Assembly: GCA_948099385.1 (NCBI GenBank)
Contig: CANUEZ040000117.1
Location: 1,784,001-1,848,000 of the forward strand
Direction of reading: 5' to 3'
Length of the DNA stretch: 64,000 bases
Source of the DNA: Fasciola hepatica
Taxonomy: Eukaryota > Platyhelminthes > Trematoda > Plagiorchiida > Fasciolidae
In this document: in pieces, positions 24,893-37,837 of the stretch
How positions within the stretch are numbered: the first letter of the stretch is position 1
How the letters are laid out: each line of letters begins with the position of its first letter
Program-made: the position numbers and the translations under genes
Notes under the pieces: model-generated
Told to the model about the DNA's origin: nothing
Database searches by the model: none
The model's input: the letters and a program-made list of their open reading frames with translations, nothing else

Positions 24893-26640
24893 ACATAATA
24901 TAATATGCCCATTGTTTATTTCAGAGAGGCCAGAGGCATGCTAAATTTCTGATCAAACTGCCAAAGGCGGTTGCATGGGCAATCGTATCATGTTCATGTA
25001 GAAGATTGTTTGACCAACGTGGGATAGGTGAACTCAAAATAGGCGCGAGATAAATGTAGGATAAATATATGCGTAACATAATGTAGCGAAAGATGTTTTA
25101 AATGAGTTAGCCGATAAATCCGAGTTGAGGATCGGCGAATCCGAAGGTCAAGGTCAGGTGGTGGAGTGACTGGTTTAGGTGGAGATGGCTGAAAGTTTGT
25201 AGTTGTACATGAGGTTCGAATGGTTGTGTTAAAAAAGACAATGGAAAGTTTATTCATATGCGTGGAAAGGGAATATACAGAAATGGCACACTGCTACTCT
25301 GCGATGAACGATCGGCGACGGAGTGAAACATGGGACGAGCGGAACAGACTTTGAAAGCGCGTCAGATGTAAAGAATGTTTTAGGGAGGCTGGTAAACTCT
25401 GACTATGTGGTACGGATAATTTCAACAGGATGCACTTCAAGAGAGGCAGCTGGGCGACGCCAGGGGGACTGCCACCGAAAAATAGAGGATGCGGAGAGAA
25501 AATAGGCCATATCAACGATGAAACGTGGAATATCAGCGGAAATAGTGATTCACTGTTTGATTTGTAAAAAATGCAACGTGGTGGACCTGCAGAGAGAAAA
25601 ATCAGCCACAGGGGTACCTAGATGGTAGCTGTGGCGGACAGTTCTCAAGGAATGAAAGATGGAGGAATTGATCGTAGGAAGCATGTAGGAGTAAATCAAG
25701 CACTTTTTTCAAAGGAAGCTCATCATGAGATGACGGTTAAAAATGGGCGAGGCCATGGGAAATGGACGTACATTATGAAGCAGCAAGATTAGTACCTTGA
25801 AGGTGGCTAGTAAACGTAAATAATCTATGGTTACTGAGTGGTCGCGCTAGTGAGGACCAACAAAGGAGAAAGATTTCTTCACAACCGACGGAATGTGGAG
25901 AAGGGGAGCAACCTGAAAAGCACACAAAAGGTGTCTATGGAGAACAAAGTATAAAACATATGAGGGAACTGGCCGAAGCCAAAAGGTTAGGTGTTGAAAA
26001 GCTAGATCATTTTTTCAAAGGTGAAGCGCCATATGGGCCAAGGAAAAAAGGGTGCTCCAAGAGAAGAAACCCGAGATTAAACAGCAATCCTGAGAAATAT
26101 ATGCGAAGAAGAGGTGGAACGATCGACCCAAAGAGCAGCATGCTCGCGGGCAATTGCACAGACGGAATAAACCGAAGATGACAATCAATGCCTTCGCTGA
26201 TGAAGACGCCAAGAGCGACTCGTAGAACCAAGCACGAACTATATGAAGGTGATGAATCGATAATAAATGAGGTCATTATAGATTAAGAGGTTGGAAGGCA
26301 AGTTCTAAGATAAAGCTTGTGCACGGGTGAAACTGGCTGTGGTGCACGTATGGGCAGTTGTAACGGTGAACAACGTAGCAAGGAAATCGGTATGTGGAAG
26401 ATCAGAGGAAACAAGTAACGGCAAATGACATGGTTTGAAACGGTTCGCGAAATTCATGACGCAATGCTTTCTTACCGAGGGATGGAACGCGGAGAAACGA
26501 AGCAGTGTGAAAGGCGCAAAGACTTCTGTGACGAAAAAATATATAACAAGCTATTTACGTAATGGCAAACCTAGTTCTCGTTGCTATGAGCCGCGGAAAT
26601 GGTCGACGGCTACTACTGTTCCCATAATTCGACCAAGCTA
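24893..26640 (-). repeat. E repeat copy inserted in LINE D
   Basis: The tail (ataatataat, 24,893-24,906) and core (24,913-24,960, tttatttcagagaggccaga ... ctgatcaaac) match the other E copies. Internal blocks at 25,035-25,170 and 26,259-26,350 are collinear with the long copy at 20.4 kb. LINE D coding signal stops immediately left of the tail (pre-RT linker) and resumes right of about 26,640 (endonuclease C-terminal side). This copy therefore interrupted an existing LINE and is younger than it. Confidence 0.7.
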
Positions 26641-27480
26641 CTTTGCCCAGTGAGTGCCTCACGGACTCGACTGGCCTACCACTGCCGAGCTCCAAGCCTT
26701 CGCATCCTTCTGAGTGGGCCTATCTGATCCGTCAAACTTTCTATACTATCCCGGAAGCAAGACCACCGTCCTTTTGAGTAGCATTTTCCTCTATCTGTTC
26801 ATCGGTCTACAGCTTCTCTGATCTCTCGAAGCAATCCCCGACCAACTTGTTTAAAACAACACTGGAACTTTTCTGGGGCTTAGGAACTCTGTATGTCGAC
26901 AGCTAATCCTAGCCTGCCGTAGTGACTCTTTACCGGTGGATCCTACAAGGTTGGGTTTTTGAAATTCCCTTAGTATCTGGTGATGGCCAGATCTGGGAAG
27001 GAGGCCCACTCTCCGTTTCCCCACCTTGTTTCCTCCTTAACGTGTTGCGTCAAACTTTTCCTGTGCAGCAGATTCATCGACAAGGGTCCAAATGTCCTCT
27101 CAGATGCAAATTCGTTGATATATTCAACCTCAGGCGCGTCGAAATCTTCCAGTACTAGAACCATAGAACCTAGGTTTATTAGGCAATCTATAAAGCGAAA
27201 CAGTTCTACGTCCTTCTTATCAACGGAAGAGGGGCCAAAATATTTACAAGCCACAGTTAGGTCTATGTGGTTTAGACCAATTTGGATCGCTAGGGCTTGC
27301 ACTCTTGCGTAGGCTGAGTCGGGCCCGCTCATGTTGGGCATATTGCTTCGTTATGAGTGGCAACACGAATTCTCTCAGCGCTCCCTGCATGTCCATCTTG
27401 TTTAGAAGGTAGTCTACTGGGCAAAAGCTCCAGATATCTTCAGGGAATATAAACCACCTCTCCGCGATTGCAATCACATT
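26640..27480 (-). pseudogene. LINE D (part 1): APE-type endonuclease fragment
   Basis: Minus-strand frame 27,341-26,970 reads VQALAIQIGLNHIDLTVACK, then SMVLVLEDFDAPEVEYINEF, which matches the endonuclease motif VLVLGDFNAPEVDW-NEYA with GDFN changed to EDFD. LTQHVKEETRWGNGEWAS and PDLAITRY match the family QHV-EETR-R-GQ-PS-LDLVIT. Sequence down to 26,640 fits the linker after the endonuclease. The active-site Asn to Asp change and frame breaks suggest it is dead. Frame 27,477-27,244 may be upstream endonuclease sequence; no clear TETWL box was seen. Confidence 0.75.
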
Positions 27481-27489
27481 GTCTCTGCA

Positions 27490-28820
27490 AGTACGATCCC
27501 TCGCTCCCGATTGTCAATTTCCCAAAATGACTGCTTTGATGTACGGGACGAGTAGCGTCGATGATCTCTGGGGAACTCTAGGTTTACCAGGGGTCTAGCC
27601 TGCTGGGAACTTAGTTTAAGCTGATCTGCAGGTTTTTCGGAGTTCGCATCGGGGTTGTGTCTAGGCTACTTGTTTAGGGGTTTTAACGTTTACTGCTATT
27701 ATGAGCAACGCGTAGCCCAATTAACTAACCCCGAAGTCAGGACAAGGTTGATTCGCTGATTCTACGGGACTTAATTAGCTAATTATACACATACGAATTA
27801 TGTACAAACCTCAACTGTCCGGCCACAACATCTTACAAGAAGACCAGAGTACGGCACAGGTCACTGTCAGGCACGACCGTCACGACCTTCCGAGCTTAGG
27901 CCAGAGGGAAGCCACGACACATGGGCAAAATATAAACAAGTATTCAAACGTAGTGGTTGATGTGTGCTGCAAGTGTTCGAGGATCAGTGGAATAAACAAC
28001 ATAGTCTCAACGGTACAAGTATGTGACAACGACTGGGGAGGATGTCCACACATTTACTTTACATGGTTCACCATGTTCTTCCATGAAAAGGTCAATATTC
28101 AAGAAGTAGAAAGGAGTACCGATTCACTTTAACCTACCTAGACCCTAAAGCCGGTGCATAAGTCCATCGCCATGGGTTGCATGTATTGCTGGTTGGTCGC
28201 AGGCCCCCTTCCAGAGTTTCTTGGGAGTATACTCCAAAAGTCCCTGTCTTGGAGTTGCATCTGAAGATGATCCGCCTTTATCGATGGTTAAAAACAAGCT
28301 TCAGTAAAATCTGGATGCGTTGACAGTTTGAGGAATGTAGAGGACGAAGGGAATCCTGATTGAGAGTGAAGTACATGGCCAAATAAAGACTGGGAACTCT
28401 CGAAGAATAATGGAGACACTTATATGATGTTTGAAACACTAGGGAGCTCAGCAAGTGATGAAGTCACTGTAGTAATATGTTTGGCGCAAAATGTACCTAA
28501 CTGAGCAGAGATTGGATGATAATACAAATGAGAAGTTAATGAAATGGGGATGTTTCTACAAAACTGTCCCCAGAAGCTTATTCCAGAGTTTCTTCTATTT
28601 CACAAACAGCTTCATATCATGCGTCAACTTGGAGTTTCAACGGATTAATTCCATTGTAAATCGCAAAAATTGTACCAAATTGCGTCTAAGTGTGCTTCCA
28701 GGGCTGTGTAAGGGGACGGGACCTACGGAAGAATGCATCAGAAATGAACAGAATACATTCAGCTTTAAATGGAATAAGAAACCCTGCTTTGAGCGTGGTC
28801 TGCAGTGTCTAAGTTGCTAT
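27490..28820. other. no recognisable gene
   Basis: Two plus-strand frames (27,800-28,132 and 28,491-29,018) have no known motif. The second overlaps the antisense C-terminus of BEL/Pao copy 3 and is likely a shadow at its 3' end. Part of this stretch should be the 3' untranslated region and LTR of copy 3, but no LTR ends were identified. Confidence 0.4.
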
Positions 28821-28829
28821 CGTCATTAT

Positions 28830-31800
28830 CCTTTTCGAGCAAGCCTTCTACGAACATCTTGCAGTACGTCTCCTTCATTCGTTTTTACCACCACCTTTCT
28901 CACGAGGCCATCCGTTTCCGTGCAACTGTTCCTGATCACTCTACCAGACTGTTCGTCTTTTAGCAAGTGGCTCCTTACAAGGATGATGACGTCGCCACCT
29001 CTAAACGATCTTTTCTAGGAGATCCACTTTCATCGAAGCTGTGGAGACGGTAAATACTTTCCCGTCCAAGGCTTCCGGAAGGCCTTTGCATGGCGGTCCA
29101 CTCGTTTCCATCCTTTAATGTAGTTTCCACGTAAATTTTTCAGCGTGATTGCTCCTACTTTCGACCGCAATAATAACAGATCATTAGGGGGGGGGGGAAA
29201 GCCGGATCGCCTTTCGGGTATGGGACAATCGGCTCTAGGGGTATATTTTCCAATATATCTTCTACTCCAGTTGATAAGGTAATCACAGTCTGTCACCGCA
29301 GACTTACTGTGAGATTAGGGCCATGAGTATTTTTCTGGTAGACTGTATCAGCCCTTCCCAAAAGCAACAGCGACGGCTAGCATAGGGTGGGGTAGAGTGC
29401 CCTCTGTTCCTTTTGCCGTGGTCTTGTTCAATATTTCGGCATCTTCCAGAAGGTTCCGTAATCTCCCCAACTCTCACGTGTTCAAGTGAAGTTTGAGCCG
29501 TCGTCTGAGTGTACTTTTTGGGAACTCCCTGCCCGGATTCAAACCTTTGGAAGGCCATTGGGAATGGATCGGTGGTCATATCATGCGCCACTTCGGGGTG
29601 GACTGCTTCGGATTGCAAACATTTTATTAGGCAGCCATACCTCTTTTGAGTGCCCCTATGTTGCCGAACGAGTAATGGACCAAAATAATCAATGCCGAGT
29701 TCCACGAATGGGCGTCATCTCGGCTGAAATCTCCCAGCCGGAAAATGGGTCATCATTTGTCGGCCTGCCGTCGAATTCCGGCGACGAAAACTGACGTCAC
29801 TGCCTATGACTAGCTTGACTGTTGCTGGACCCTAGCTCACCTAGGTCGTTGACGGATATTATTCAAAAGGTGGTTCACGCCTGTATGTCCCCTTTCTCGA
29901 AATGATCTATCAAACATCTCGTGATGTGGTGGCTACCAGGACCCATTATGGAATACCTTGTTTGGTTTTTTAGATTGGAATTTGTAGACCACCCTTATCC
30001 CCGACCCCCATTAGCTCGCTGGATGGCATAGGGTTCAATCTTCGAATGCTGCTGTACAACAGCCTGCTTCCTTCGGTGTTATTGTCCATCCTGAATGGCT
30101 CACGGGTCTCAGACGGGAAGGAGTGCAGTTGTAGTGAGGTCAAGACATCGATTTTGGCTTGGCTCACCTCACCTGGCAGCGTCGTTGCCGCTTTTAGCCT
30201 GTTCTGTGGTCGTTTGCCTTTCAAAATCGCTAGCGGTATCTTGTATCTTGTACCGAAGACCAAGGCTCCTGAATTACTGGTCCAGTAGGGGAAATGGCAA
30301 AATTTTTCTGCTAGGCCTCAGCTTCCTGTGGAGTTTGTAGCCACCATTAGTCGCTCCATTTCAATAGTGCCATCTTCGTTCTTGGTTGTCAGTGCTATTG
30401 GCCTCTTCTCTTTGGACACTGTCATAAAGTCTGGCCCCGCTGTCCACTTCCGCTATCTGTCTAGTGTTCTAAGGCCCCTCGAGCAGGAATCTGTCCGGGT
30501 TACTGGCGGAATGTACATGGTGACACTTATCGGCTTTGGTAGACTCATGAACCACAGTAAGGCTGTTGACCAGGATGGTGTTAAAACGAGTGTTGTTGTT
30601 GCTTACGCAAAGCAGCACCAAGGCTGAGTCCGTCCACGAGTTTGCTCCTCAGCATATATTTTCAAGGCTTTCTAACCAAAATCCCGGCCCTCAAGGCCCA
30701 TACTGCTGCTATCAATTCTATCCCCGGAATGTACAACGTCTTCAGTGGAGCTACTTTCGCCCTTTCGAATACTATCTGACCGTACGGCTCACCGTTTCCG
30801 TCCACCCAGCAGCCATGAGCCACTACCCAGTATCCTAGTTATAATGCTTCCTGAGACTAGTGGAGTTGGGCACCGCGCGTATACCTGCTTCTTGTCAAGA
30901 GTCTTGGCATCTTGGTCTCGCCAAGTTGGCCTAGGCTGCGTGGCCAATCACTCCATCGCTTTTCGTCGTCCTGGAGAGTTTCCATCCCAACCCGTCCCTC
31001 TTTGGCACGGCGATTGCAGCAAACACTTTCCCGTTAGCAACCATGGGGAAACAAAAATCTCAAGGATCGTGAAGGTTTCAGACTGATGATAGGATTTCTT
31101 TCCTTGTGGCTGGTCGTTTGGTCGGGTTCAGACTGACTACGAATTCGTTGCCAACTGGATTCCATCGATCTTATAGCTCTCGGCCCCTTTTGTAAAGAGG
31201 ATTTCGGAAGCTCTCAAGCGCACTCAATCTTCTCAAACTCCAGGACAACACTGATAATCCTCGGGGCCGTTTGAAGTCCGCTTTGTAAAGGTTAACCACC
31301 TTGCCTTTAGAATGGTAGTAAGTTCGGTCATATATCGAATAGCAGCAAGTGGGTCGTCAGAGGAACCTAGAAAATTGTCCACGTAGAAATGGCCCACTGC
31401 TTTTTCCAACAGACTGCTGGTGCTGCAGATAAGCTTGAGGGTTTCCCGGAGGACGCAGTTAGTGCAAAAAGGGGATAATACCATCCAAAGGGATAAACCA
31501 TCAGTCTGTATTCATCCGGTGTACGATCTAGGTTGCTTTCAGATCACCGAATAAGACGGACAGAGTCCCGATCTTGGACAGTATTCTTCTTTTCTGGAAA
31601 AGTTTCACGTGTCTGCGGAGAGGGCTACTTTTTACAGCCGGAAACTGTATAGAACCCTGACTAGTGGTGTCGGCCAGTCTGTGCCTTGTAATATATGGTC
31701 ACTGGGTGACACCCTGAGACTTCGCGGCACAATCGAAGACCACCCTGATCTTCCTCGATTCCTCTGGGTTCACAACCGGGTGATAGGTTAGGTACTACCC

Positions 31801-33060
31801 CAAATTTGCTCCGATTATGGCTATATCTGCTCTTTCTATATAACCCGAGTCTATGATACGTCGCGTGGCTCACAAATATTCCGTCCTTAATGGCGCTTCT
31901 TGAATAAGCCTGTTTTTGGGCAGCATAAGCTTTTCATAGTGAGTTGTCGGTTGTTCAGCACTGGTTTCATGTTGAATCTTCAAAGCACAAGTACCTCATT
32001 GCGGTTCATTACGTACTTGGCTTTCTCGGTTACCATTTTCGGAGCTATCCTATCTTCTCTTGGTGGGGCGTCTCTATCAGTGGTCAAGTCAGCAAATTCA
32101 GCGCTATATGTGTGTTGGCATGCCTACCCGATGTTCGCCGCTTCCACTGAAGGGCAGTTGATTTGGATCTGTTTGCCGTATCTTCCGTTTGTACTATCAT
32201 ATAAGGTCCAAGCAAATATTGCTCGTGCTGCATACCGTGCTTTGCGGCTTCCCATTATCTGCAGCAGAACCAATTTTGCTTCTAGAACTTCACCACCGGG
32301 CAACAGATCTAATTCTTTATTATGCCACCCCTCGATTGTGACCCCGTCGAGATGCGGCCACGGAATCAAAACCGACTGCACTGACTTAGGTGCCCTCGTC
32401 GGCAGATTGTTAAAGACTAATGCTTCCAGGCTGTTTGTGCTGTTGATTTTGACCAAGAAGACGAGCTCTAGGTGCAGTTTGGTTGATTGGATGACCTGAG
32501 TGCCACTTGCTGCTCTCACCGCTACTGAAGACTGCTCCACTCTGACTTCAATTTTCTCAGTGAATTCCCTCTCAAACAAGGTGGTATCCGAGCTATAACC
32601 TAAGAAGACTAACGCTCTTATCATTCCAACTAGGTTTTCCTCGCCCACTGTCATCGCTCCTGGGCGAAAGGGTCTAATAATAGCCCGAAAATTTAAGCAA
32701 ACCACACTTCGCTTCGAGGATCCTTCGGTGTTCAATTTCTCGGTTTTATGAGATAGGTAATGGCGTTTCTCATGGTATCCATCTTGACTAAAACTCATTT
32801 TCGTTTGGCTTGCCTCTGCTTGAAGTGAATCGCTGAAACAAATGAAGTAGGCGCCCAGGCTTTTGGCCACTTCCCGTTAACGTCTACTTTAAGGAAGCGA
32901 GGACAGTCTGCCAGGCGATGTAGCTCGCCAAAAGCCTTACATACCGGCAAATTATGGCCCTCGCGAGATAATGCGTGTGTCTTTGTCCATGTTTGGCCTC
33001 TATTGGGATCCCTGGTTTAGCTTTGTGACTCTGTCGTTGTCCTAGGTAGCTTGCTCTTTT
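28830..33060 (-). pseudogene. BEL/Pao copy 3: gag end, protease, RT, RNase H, integrase, C-terminus
   Basis: Read right to left. Gag knuckle region near 32,950 (CKAFGELHRLADCPRFLKVD). Protease frame 32,870-32,124 with LVFLGYSSDTTLFEREF where the catalytic D-GS(D)STL motif has lost its Asp-x-Gly. RT frame 31,484-31,233 with FYVDNFLGS, the YVDD box mutated to YVDN. Integrase frame 29,705-29,304 with LGIDYFGPLLVRQHRGTQKR (first catalytic Asp), then AVHPEVAHDMTTD and a frame break before the second Asp. The C-terminal frame 29,296-29,030 contains KAFRKPWTGKYLPSPQLR, followed near 28,830-28,980 by sequence matching the last conserved 'GRV-----D--VR-V-V' segment. A run of 11 G occurs near 29,190. 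RNase H lies between 31.2 and 30.2 kb but is too decayed for motif calls. At 33,061 the gag is cut by an E tail. Confidence 0.75.
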
Positions 33061-35000
33061 ATAATAATAATAATAATGGTATATTTCCCGACCATGGTCG
33101 AGGCGCACGCGCAAGCGCATGATCATGGTGTACGACGTTACTCAAAACAATGAACTATACACGAATTTCAAGAAAGCTAGTCAAAATCGTCAGAGGCAAA
33201 GCAGCGCAGCCAGAGCTAGTTTTAATCGACCGAAATTATAATTGTTTGCGCGGCAAATACGGTTTGGTTTCGAATCCGGGTCGGTTGGTGGTGGCCCGTG
33301 GGAATGCAAAATATGTCGTGAAAATATAGCGCTAAGGATGCGTTATAAACCAAAACAATGCAAGCTGTGGATAACGGTGGCTTATTGGGGTTCCATGAAC
33401 GGAATAAGTTATGAACATGAACGGATAAGAAATGAATGGGAGTACACTCGTGAACTTTGGTGAATATGAGCAGAACGGCTCACTGTGAAGACGACGATGG
33501 CCCGGAATGACGGATATTCCCGGTCTCAATAAACGGAGTGCATCATGAAAAGTGGAGACATAAACAAACTGCGTGGAAGTGGACTAGGAAACGTTGATGA
33601 ATGTGGAGGAAACAGCAATCCATATAAAAGGTAAGTTCAGGTTCAGGATCAATAACCCGTATCATTCAGAAAAAAAGGAGCGCAACTTGAAGGCCTTGAA
33701 CTGGTGAAGAATCAATTTCAAGCCGGGTAACGATCAAAAGAAAAATGAAATCTTGCAAAATAAAACTGAGTGAAAAACCTCCGCGTAGGCTCGCGCCTTA
33801 TTGTTCTGTTAAGCTGACAAAAACAAATTGACTTATTGATTCTCAGTGATATTCGGCGTCATCATTGGGAACCACGGATGGGGGGGGATAAGTGGAATTG
33901 CTTTCAGATGGCGTATCGAAATTTAATGAGTAAAAAATTCCTGTGTTGCGTATTCTGGCTCTGTCATTGGATTTTTTCATATGAGACCAGTGCGATGTGC
34001 AGCATTCCATGGGTATAGATCATCAGGCGGGGTAAGGGACGTGTCAGTCAATCAGTAGAAGGTAGCTTGTGAACTGTTATTTGTAAAAACTCCAGCGGTG
34101 ACATCAGTAGCAGAGGTGTTACGTCAGAAGGCGCCTGTCAATCTACTGGTAAGCAGTTGGGAGTGTTTTAAGTCGTGTGGCTCGATTGCAATCCCGTTTG
34201 GTATAAAAGATTCCCATTTAGGTCTCTGTCAGTACGGCTCGAGGTGTGGACCTTGGTCACCGAAAGTGGAGCCCGAGAAAGTGGACGACGATAAACCTGA
34301 AATATATGATGTTAGCAGTCTGGACGTGGTTCCAGCTGAGTGATAATAATAAATGGCGACAGTTAATAATGAACTGGTTGGGTTTATATGAACGGTCGGT
34401 GGCACATTTCATATTTTGGTCTGGGTTTAAATTCGAGAGTTTAAATAACGTAGGGTTGATATGTACTACTTCAGGCTTGCAAGATAGCGTAAATCGGGTG
34501 GGCTGCTGCGTCTGCATTTCAAAGGATAAATTGTTTGCACGCAATTAGAAGTTCTGAAGAGCAATTAAGTAAGAATGCAGAAAGAACCACTAGGGCATCG
34601 GTGGTGATGCGTTAGAGAAAATTATTATCATGCACAGAAACGTAAACGTATGTTGTTCTGTGCTCCCACTCAGTATTGCCGGCCTACTAAGATTTAATTT
34701 GAATGTGAGCAGGGAAATCTCATGACTTGGTGGTTGCTTGAATATCGTATTTGTTATAAGAGTGAGGAGAGATTGTAAGAAAGGAATGGAAAAATATGAA
34801 CAGTTCTCCGTGTTCATTTTTTGTAGGCTCAAGTGAGGCAGGTGTTGGTCATTTGTAGCCTCCATATGTTATCCATGTCAGTGGGCTTTAAGTCCAGGCT
34901 GCGTTAATGATTGTAGTTGGCAGGAGGCTGTGGTTACTGTTAGGTAGGGTTGTAAACCTAAACGTGGCCTGGATGCTAGGACATCGAGAAGGCCGCTTTC
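33061..35000 (-). repeat. E repeat copy abutting BEL/Pao copy 3 gag
   Basis: A run of ATA (33,061-33,078) is the tail. The core that follows (ggtatatttcccgacc ... gcatgatcatggtgtac) aligns with 20,440-20,492. A gataataaatgg block at 34,327 sits about 1,260 bases from the tail, comparable with 1,350-1,420 in the copies at 24.9 and 20.4 kb. Beyond about 35 kb the similarity is lost. Frames within it have no motifs. Confidence 0.55.
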
Positions 35001-36150
35001 TGATAAAGATGACGGAAGATGAGGGGGGGTATGGATGGAAAAGATGACCGGTTTCCATTATGTTCTTTTCTCTATTTCTCCTTTTCCGGGCTTCACCGTG
35101 GCTGTCGTTATGAATCAGGTACGTCTACACGCTGTCCAGGTTAATGGGTTGAAAGTAAAGGCTATGGTAGCAATTGTATTTGACGTCAACATGCATGCTA
35201 GGTGCGCTTAGGGAGGGTATGGGGTGGTTGAAACTTAGAGCGGGGGGTGGGTAAACGTATGTGGAGAGTCCAGTGCACTGTCACCCCAGTCAGTCTCGTG
35301 CGTGAAAACCAAAAGCTTGTCGAGCGAATAAGGGCGATGTGGGGTTTCCCCTTTCGCAGGATCAGGTCTGAGCTGATGGGAGACATACCCATAGGTGAAG
35401 GTTTCCTAATTCCTTCACAGCCCGATGTCAGTGGTATTTGGAGATCAAATCGATCCCACGGGGACCTATTTTGTTTCCACTGTTCTTTTTTCGTTTTCTT
35501 TTTGTTTCCTAACGGAGGGGTGGTTGAGCCCATATAGGAACTTTCCATAGCCCCTCCGCCCGATCGTAATTTTATGCGTAATTGCACAATCTGACCAAAA
35601 CCACTATTTGCTATTCGCGGGTGACGGTTTTTAAATTGATTGAGGTCCTTAAACGTGGTTTCACGCCCAAATCTACTGATTTAACCGTCTTCCTCGGTCC
35701 GTTTGCCCCTATGGTTCCGTGGGTAAACAGTATTCGATAACCTCCAAAATAGAAGACACCTGGGCTACACCGGGCTCTGTTGCGTTCTGTTATCGATATA
35801 GTTTCCATTCGGCTATCTTGGGCAATATTAAAAATTACAGCCTTTTAGGTCATTCCAGTAACCCAGGGGAATTCGGGGGAATTTTACGGGCTGTAAATTC
35901 CAACCTGTCTTTAGTTTACCCTTACTGTTACGTTTCACACACAGCCTCTTTATAATACCTCAGAATGCGACATGTAGTGAAGAAGACTACCAATAAAACC
36001 CCATCCTCTCATTCTCTGGTCACTGGGAAAAATAGGTTTATTCGAACTCCCGTGGCCTCCAGAGAGTGCTCGATTGACCTCTGTGACTTGGTAGACTTGG
36101 TGACAAAAATCACATCTGTTTTAGGTGAAAGCATTTAAGATATACAGTCT
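35000..36150. other. unclassified stretch, no supported gene
   Basis: Opposing frames (35,198-35,587 -, 35,247-35,537 +) without motif. No recognisable repeat tail, LTR or splice pattern. Confidence 0.4.
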
Positions 36151-36159
36151 CAGTTTCTA

Positions 36160-37440
36160 AAGTTGGAAGAGGGCATTTAAACTCACTCCCCTACCGTGCG
36201 TCAATGAAGGCATCGAAAATTCTACCTTACAAAACCTGACAGCGGCTGGCGGCTTCATCGACCCTGTTGAGTCCGACGTTCTCATAAGGGTGAGAAACTC
36301 TCGTATTGTAGTCGTGTCTATTGTCCCAGAAGGACTACCCCTCGGGCAAGTCAGGCGAATATGTTGGATTCTTGTGGCATGGACCACCTTCCTTGTCCAA
36401 TATCAATGCTGCTTAAGCGCTTTCGGCGCTTCAGTTGTCCAATCCTTATGCAATTTGTAGATGACCCATCTGCCAAGGAGTTTTTTAAAATGCGTAAAAT
36501 TATAGCTACAAGCTCCTCTCATAAAGAACGTAAAGATAGTCGAAAATAAAACCCATCTTCGAGGGGAATTTACTGGGCCTCCCTCGACTTTCCCCAAGAG
36601 GAAGACCCCTGGTAATCCTGAGCCTTCGACACAGACGGCTGATCGCTCCACCGCTTCTTCCCAAGTCCTTACCGCCCTATCTTTAGACGTGCCTTCCGCC
36701 TTTTCAAAATCACCCACTCCCTACTCATTTTCCCAAGCCCTGGACCCTTTGAAACCTGATCGCATTACTGTTGATCCAGACATGTCCGTTTTCCCCTCTT
36801 ACTGCCACCCAGCAAAAGACGCCAACTATTGGCTCGCTATCTCACTTCATCGTCTGTTGGGTGCACCCCTGACTTCCATTAGTTATTTGTTCCTTAGGGT
36901 GATGAGCTACTCCCCTTCCATAGGAAAAGGTCTACCGGTCTTCCCAGCCATCTCACAACCTCCCTCTCCACCCAACTGTCTCCTCCTAATTAAACCCGCC
37001 TTAACTCGCAGAATCCCATTCCGACCCCAGAAAGTATCAATTGCCCCCATGCGGCTGTGGTCCCTTAAAGTTCACAGCATTCGCTGCCTGCCGATACCGA
37101 AATACCGCCCCCATACGCCGTGCCCTCTCCCTCAAGTCGTACTCCTCGCCTGGCAGCTACCTCTGCTGCCCCCGATAGTGAATGCTCCATATTTGGTGTT
37201 CCACCCAACTTGTCTTATCCGTCCCAAAAGGCGCGGTTTAGATGCCACCCTAAACCTCATTTCGTCAAACATTTTCAACCCTGTTCTCTGCACCCTCTCC
37301 AATCAATACTAAATTCTGACTGGCCGGCACTTCTCAACTGCTCCAAAGCACCCCTGCCTGGCATCGGCCCGCCAAATTTCACAGATTTTTCTCTTTGCTC
37401 AAACATTTCCCCCTCCTATGATGCCCGGTTGTTTTACTCA
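36160..37440 (+). other. Pro/Ser-rich open frames, possible LINE ORF1-like remnant
   Basis: A frame from about 36,200 to 36,450 (NEGIENSTLQNLTAAGG ... VSIVPEGLPLG) leads into 36,689-37,312, a 207-codon frame rich in Pro, Ser and Leu, with a second overlapping frame to 37,683. The composition resembles the C-rich segment upstream of the CR1 endonuclease in the inverted-repeat arms (42,600-42,720), which suggests a LINE first ORF, but no esterase or zinc-finger motif is visible. The element is interrupted by the LTR at 37,443. Function is unassigned. Confidence 0.3.
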
Positions 37441-37442
37441 TC

Positions 37443-37814
37443 TGTAAAGACGGTTCAAGGAAATTCCCCAAAAAGCATTGCAGTTCCATGCTTCCTTAAC
37501 ATCACCCACTTATTTACAATATTGACTTGTTTTATACACTGTTTGTTTTTACGGACAAACGCTTGTTTGTTCGCGCCCAGTGCGCTGCTCTGTCATATCC
37601 TCGTTCCGGACCTGCGTGACGCACGTGTTCCTCTCTTGCACGCCGCATTTTGGTTCTCTTTTCGAGTCTTTGTGATCTTATGATTGAGGTTTTGTATCGG
37701 TTTCGTGTAATTGTTCATTCAATAATCTAGTGTCGTAGAATTTCACGGATAATCGCTTTCTGATTTTGAGATCCGCTGCCAATTTTGCTACGCATTGCTT
37801 ATACGTGTGTTACA
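37443..37814 (+). mobile_element. 5' LTR of BEL/Pao copy 1
   Basis: Starts TGTAA and ends TTACA, inverted-repeat ends usual for LTRs. The first 115 bases match the sequence at 63,883-64,000, including an identical run of more than 60 bases ending tttttacggacaaa. A TATA-like ttttatacac lies near 37,530. Gag of the same element starts just downstream. The primer-binding site could not be assigned to a tRNA. The matching partner at the window end follows the pol of BEL/Pao copy 2, so this LTR family belongs to these Pao elements. Confidence 0.82.
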
Positions 37815-37837
37815 ATACTCAGTTGATCAAATTGGAA

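Noticed and set aside
28491..29018. 175-codon plus-strand frame as a gene
   Set aside because: Its second half is antisense to the recognisable C-terminus of BEL/Pao copy 3 and it has no motif of its own.
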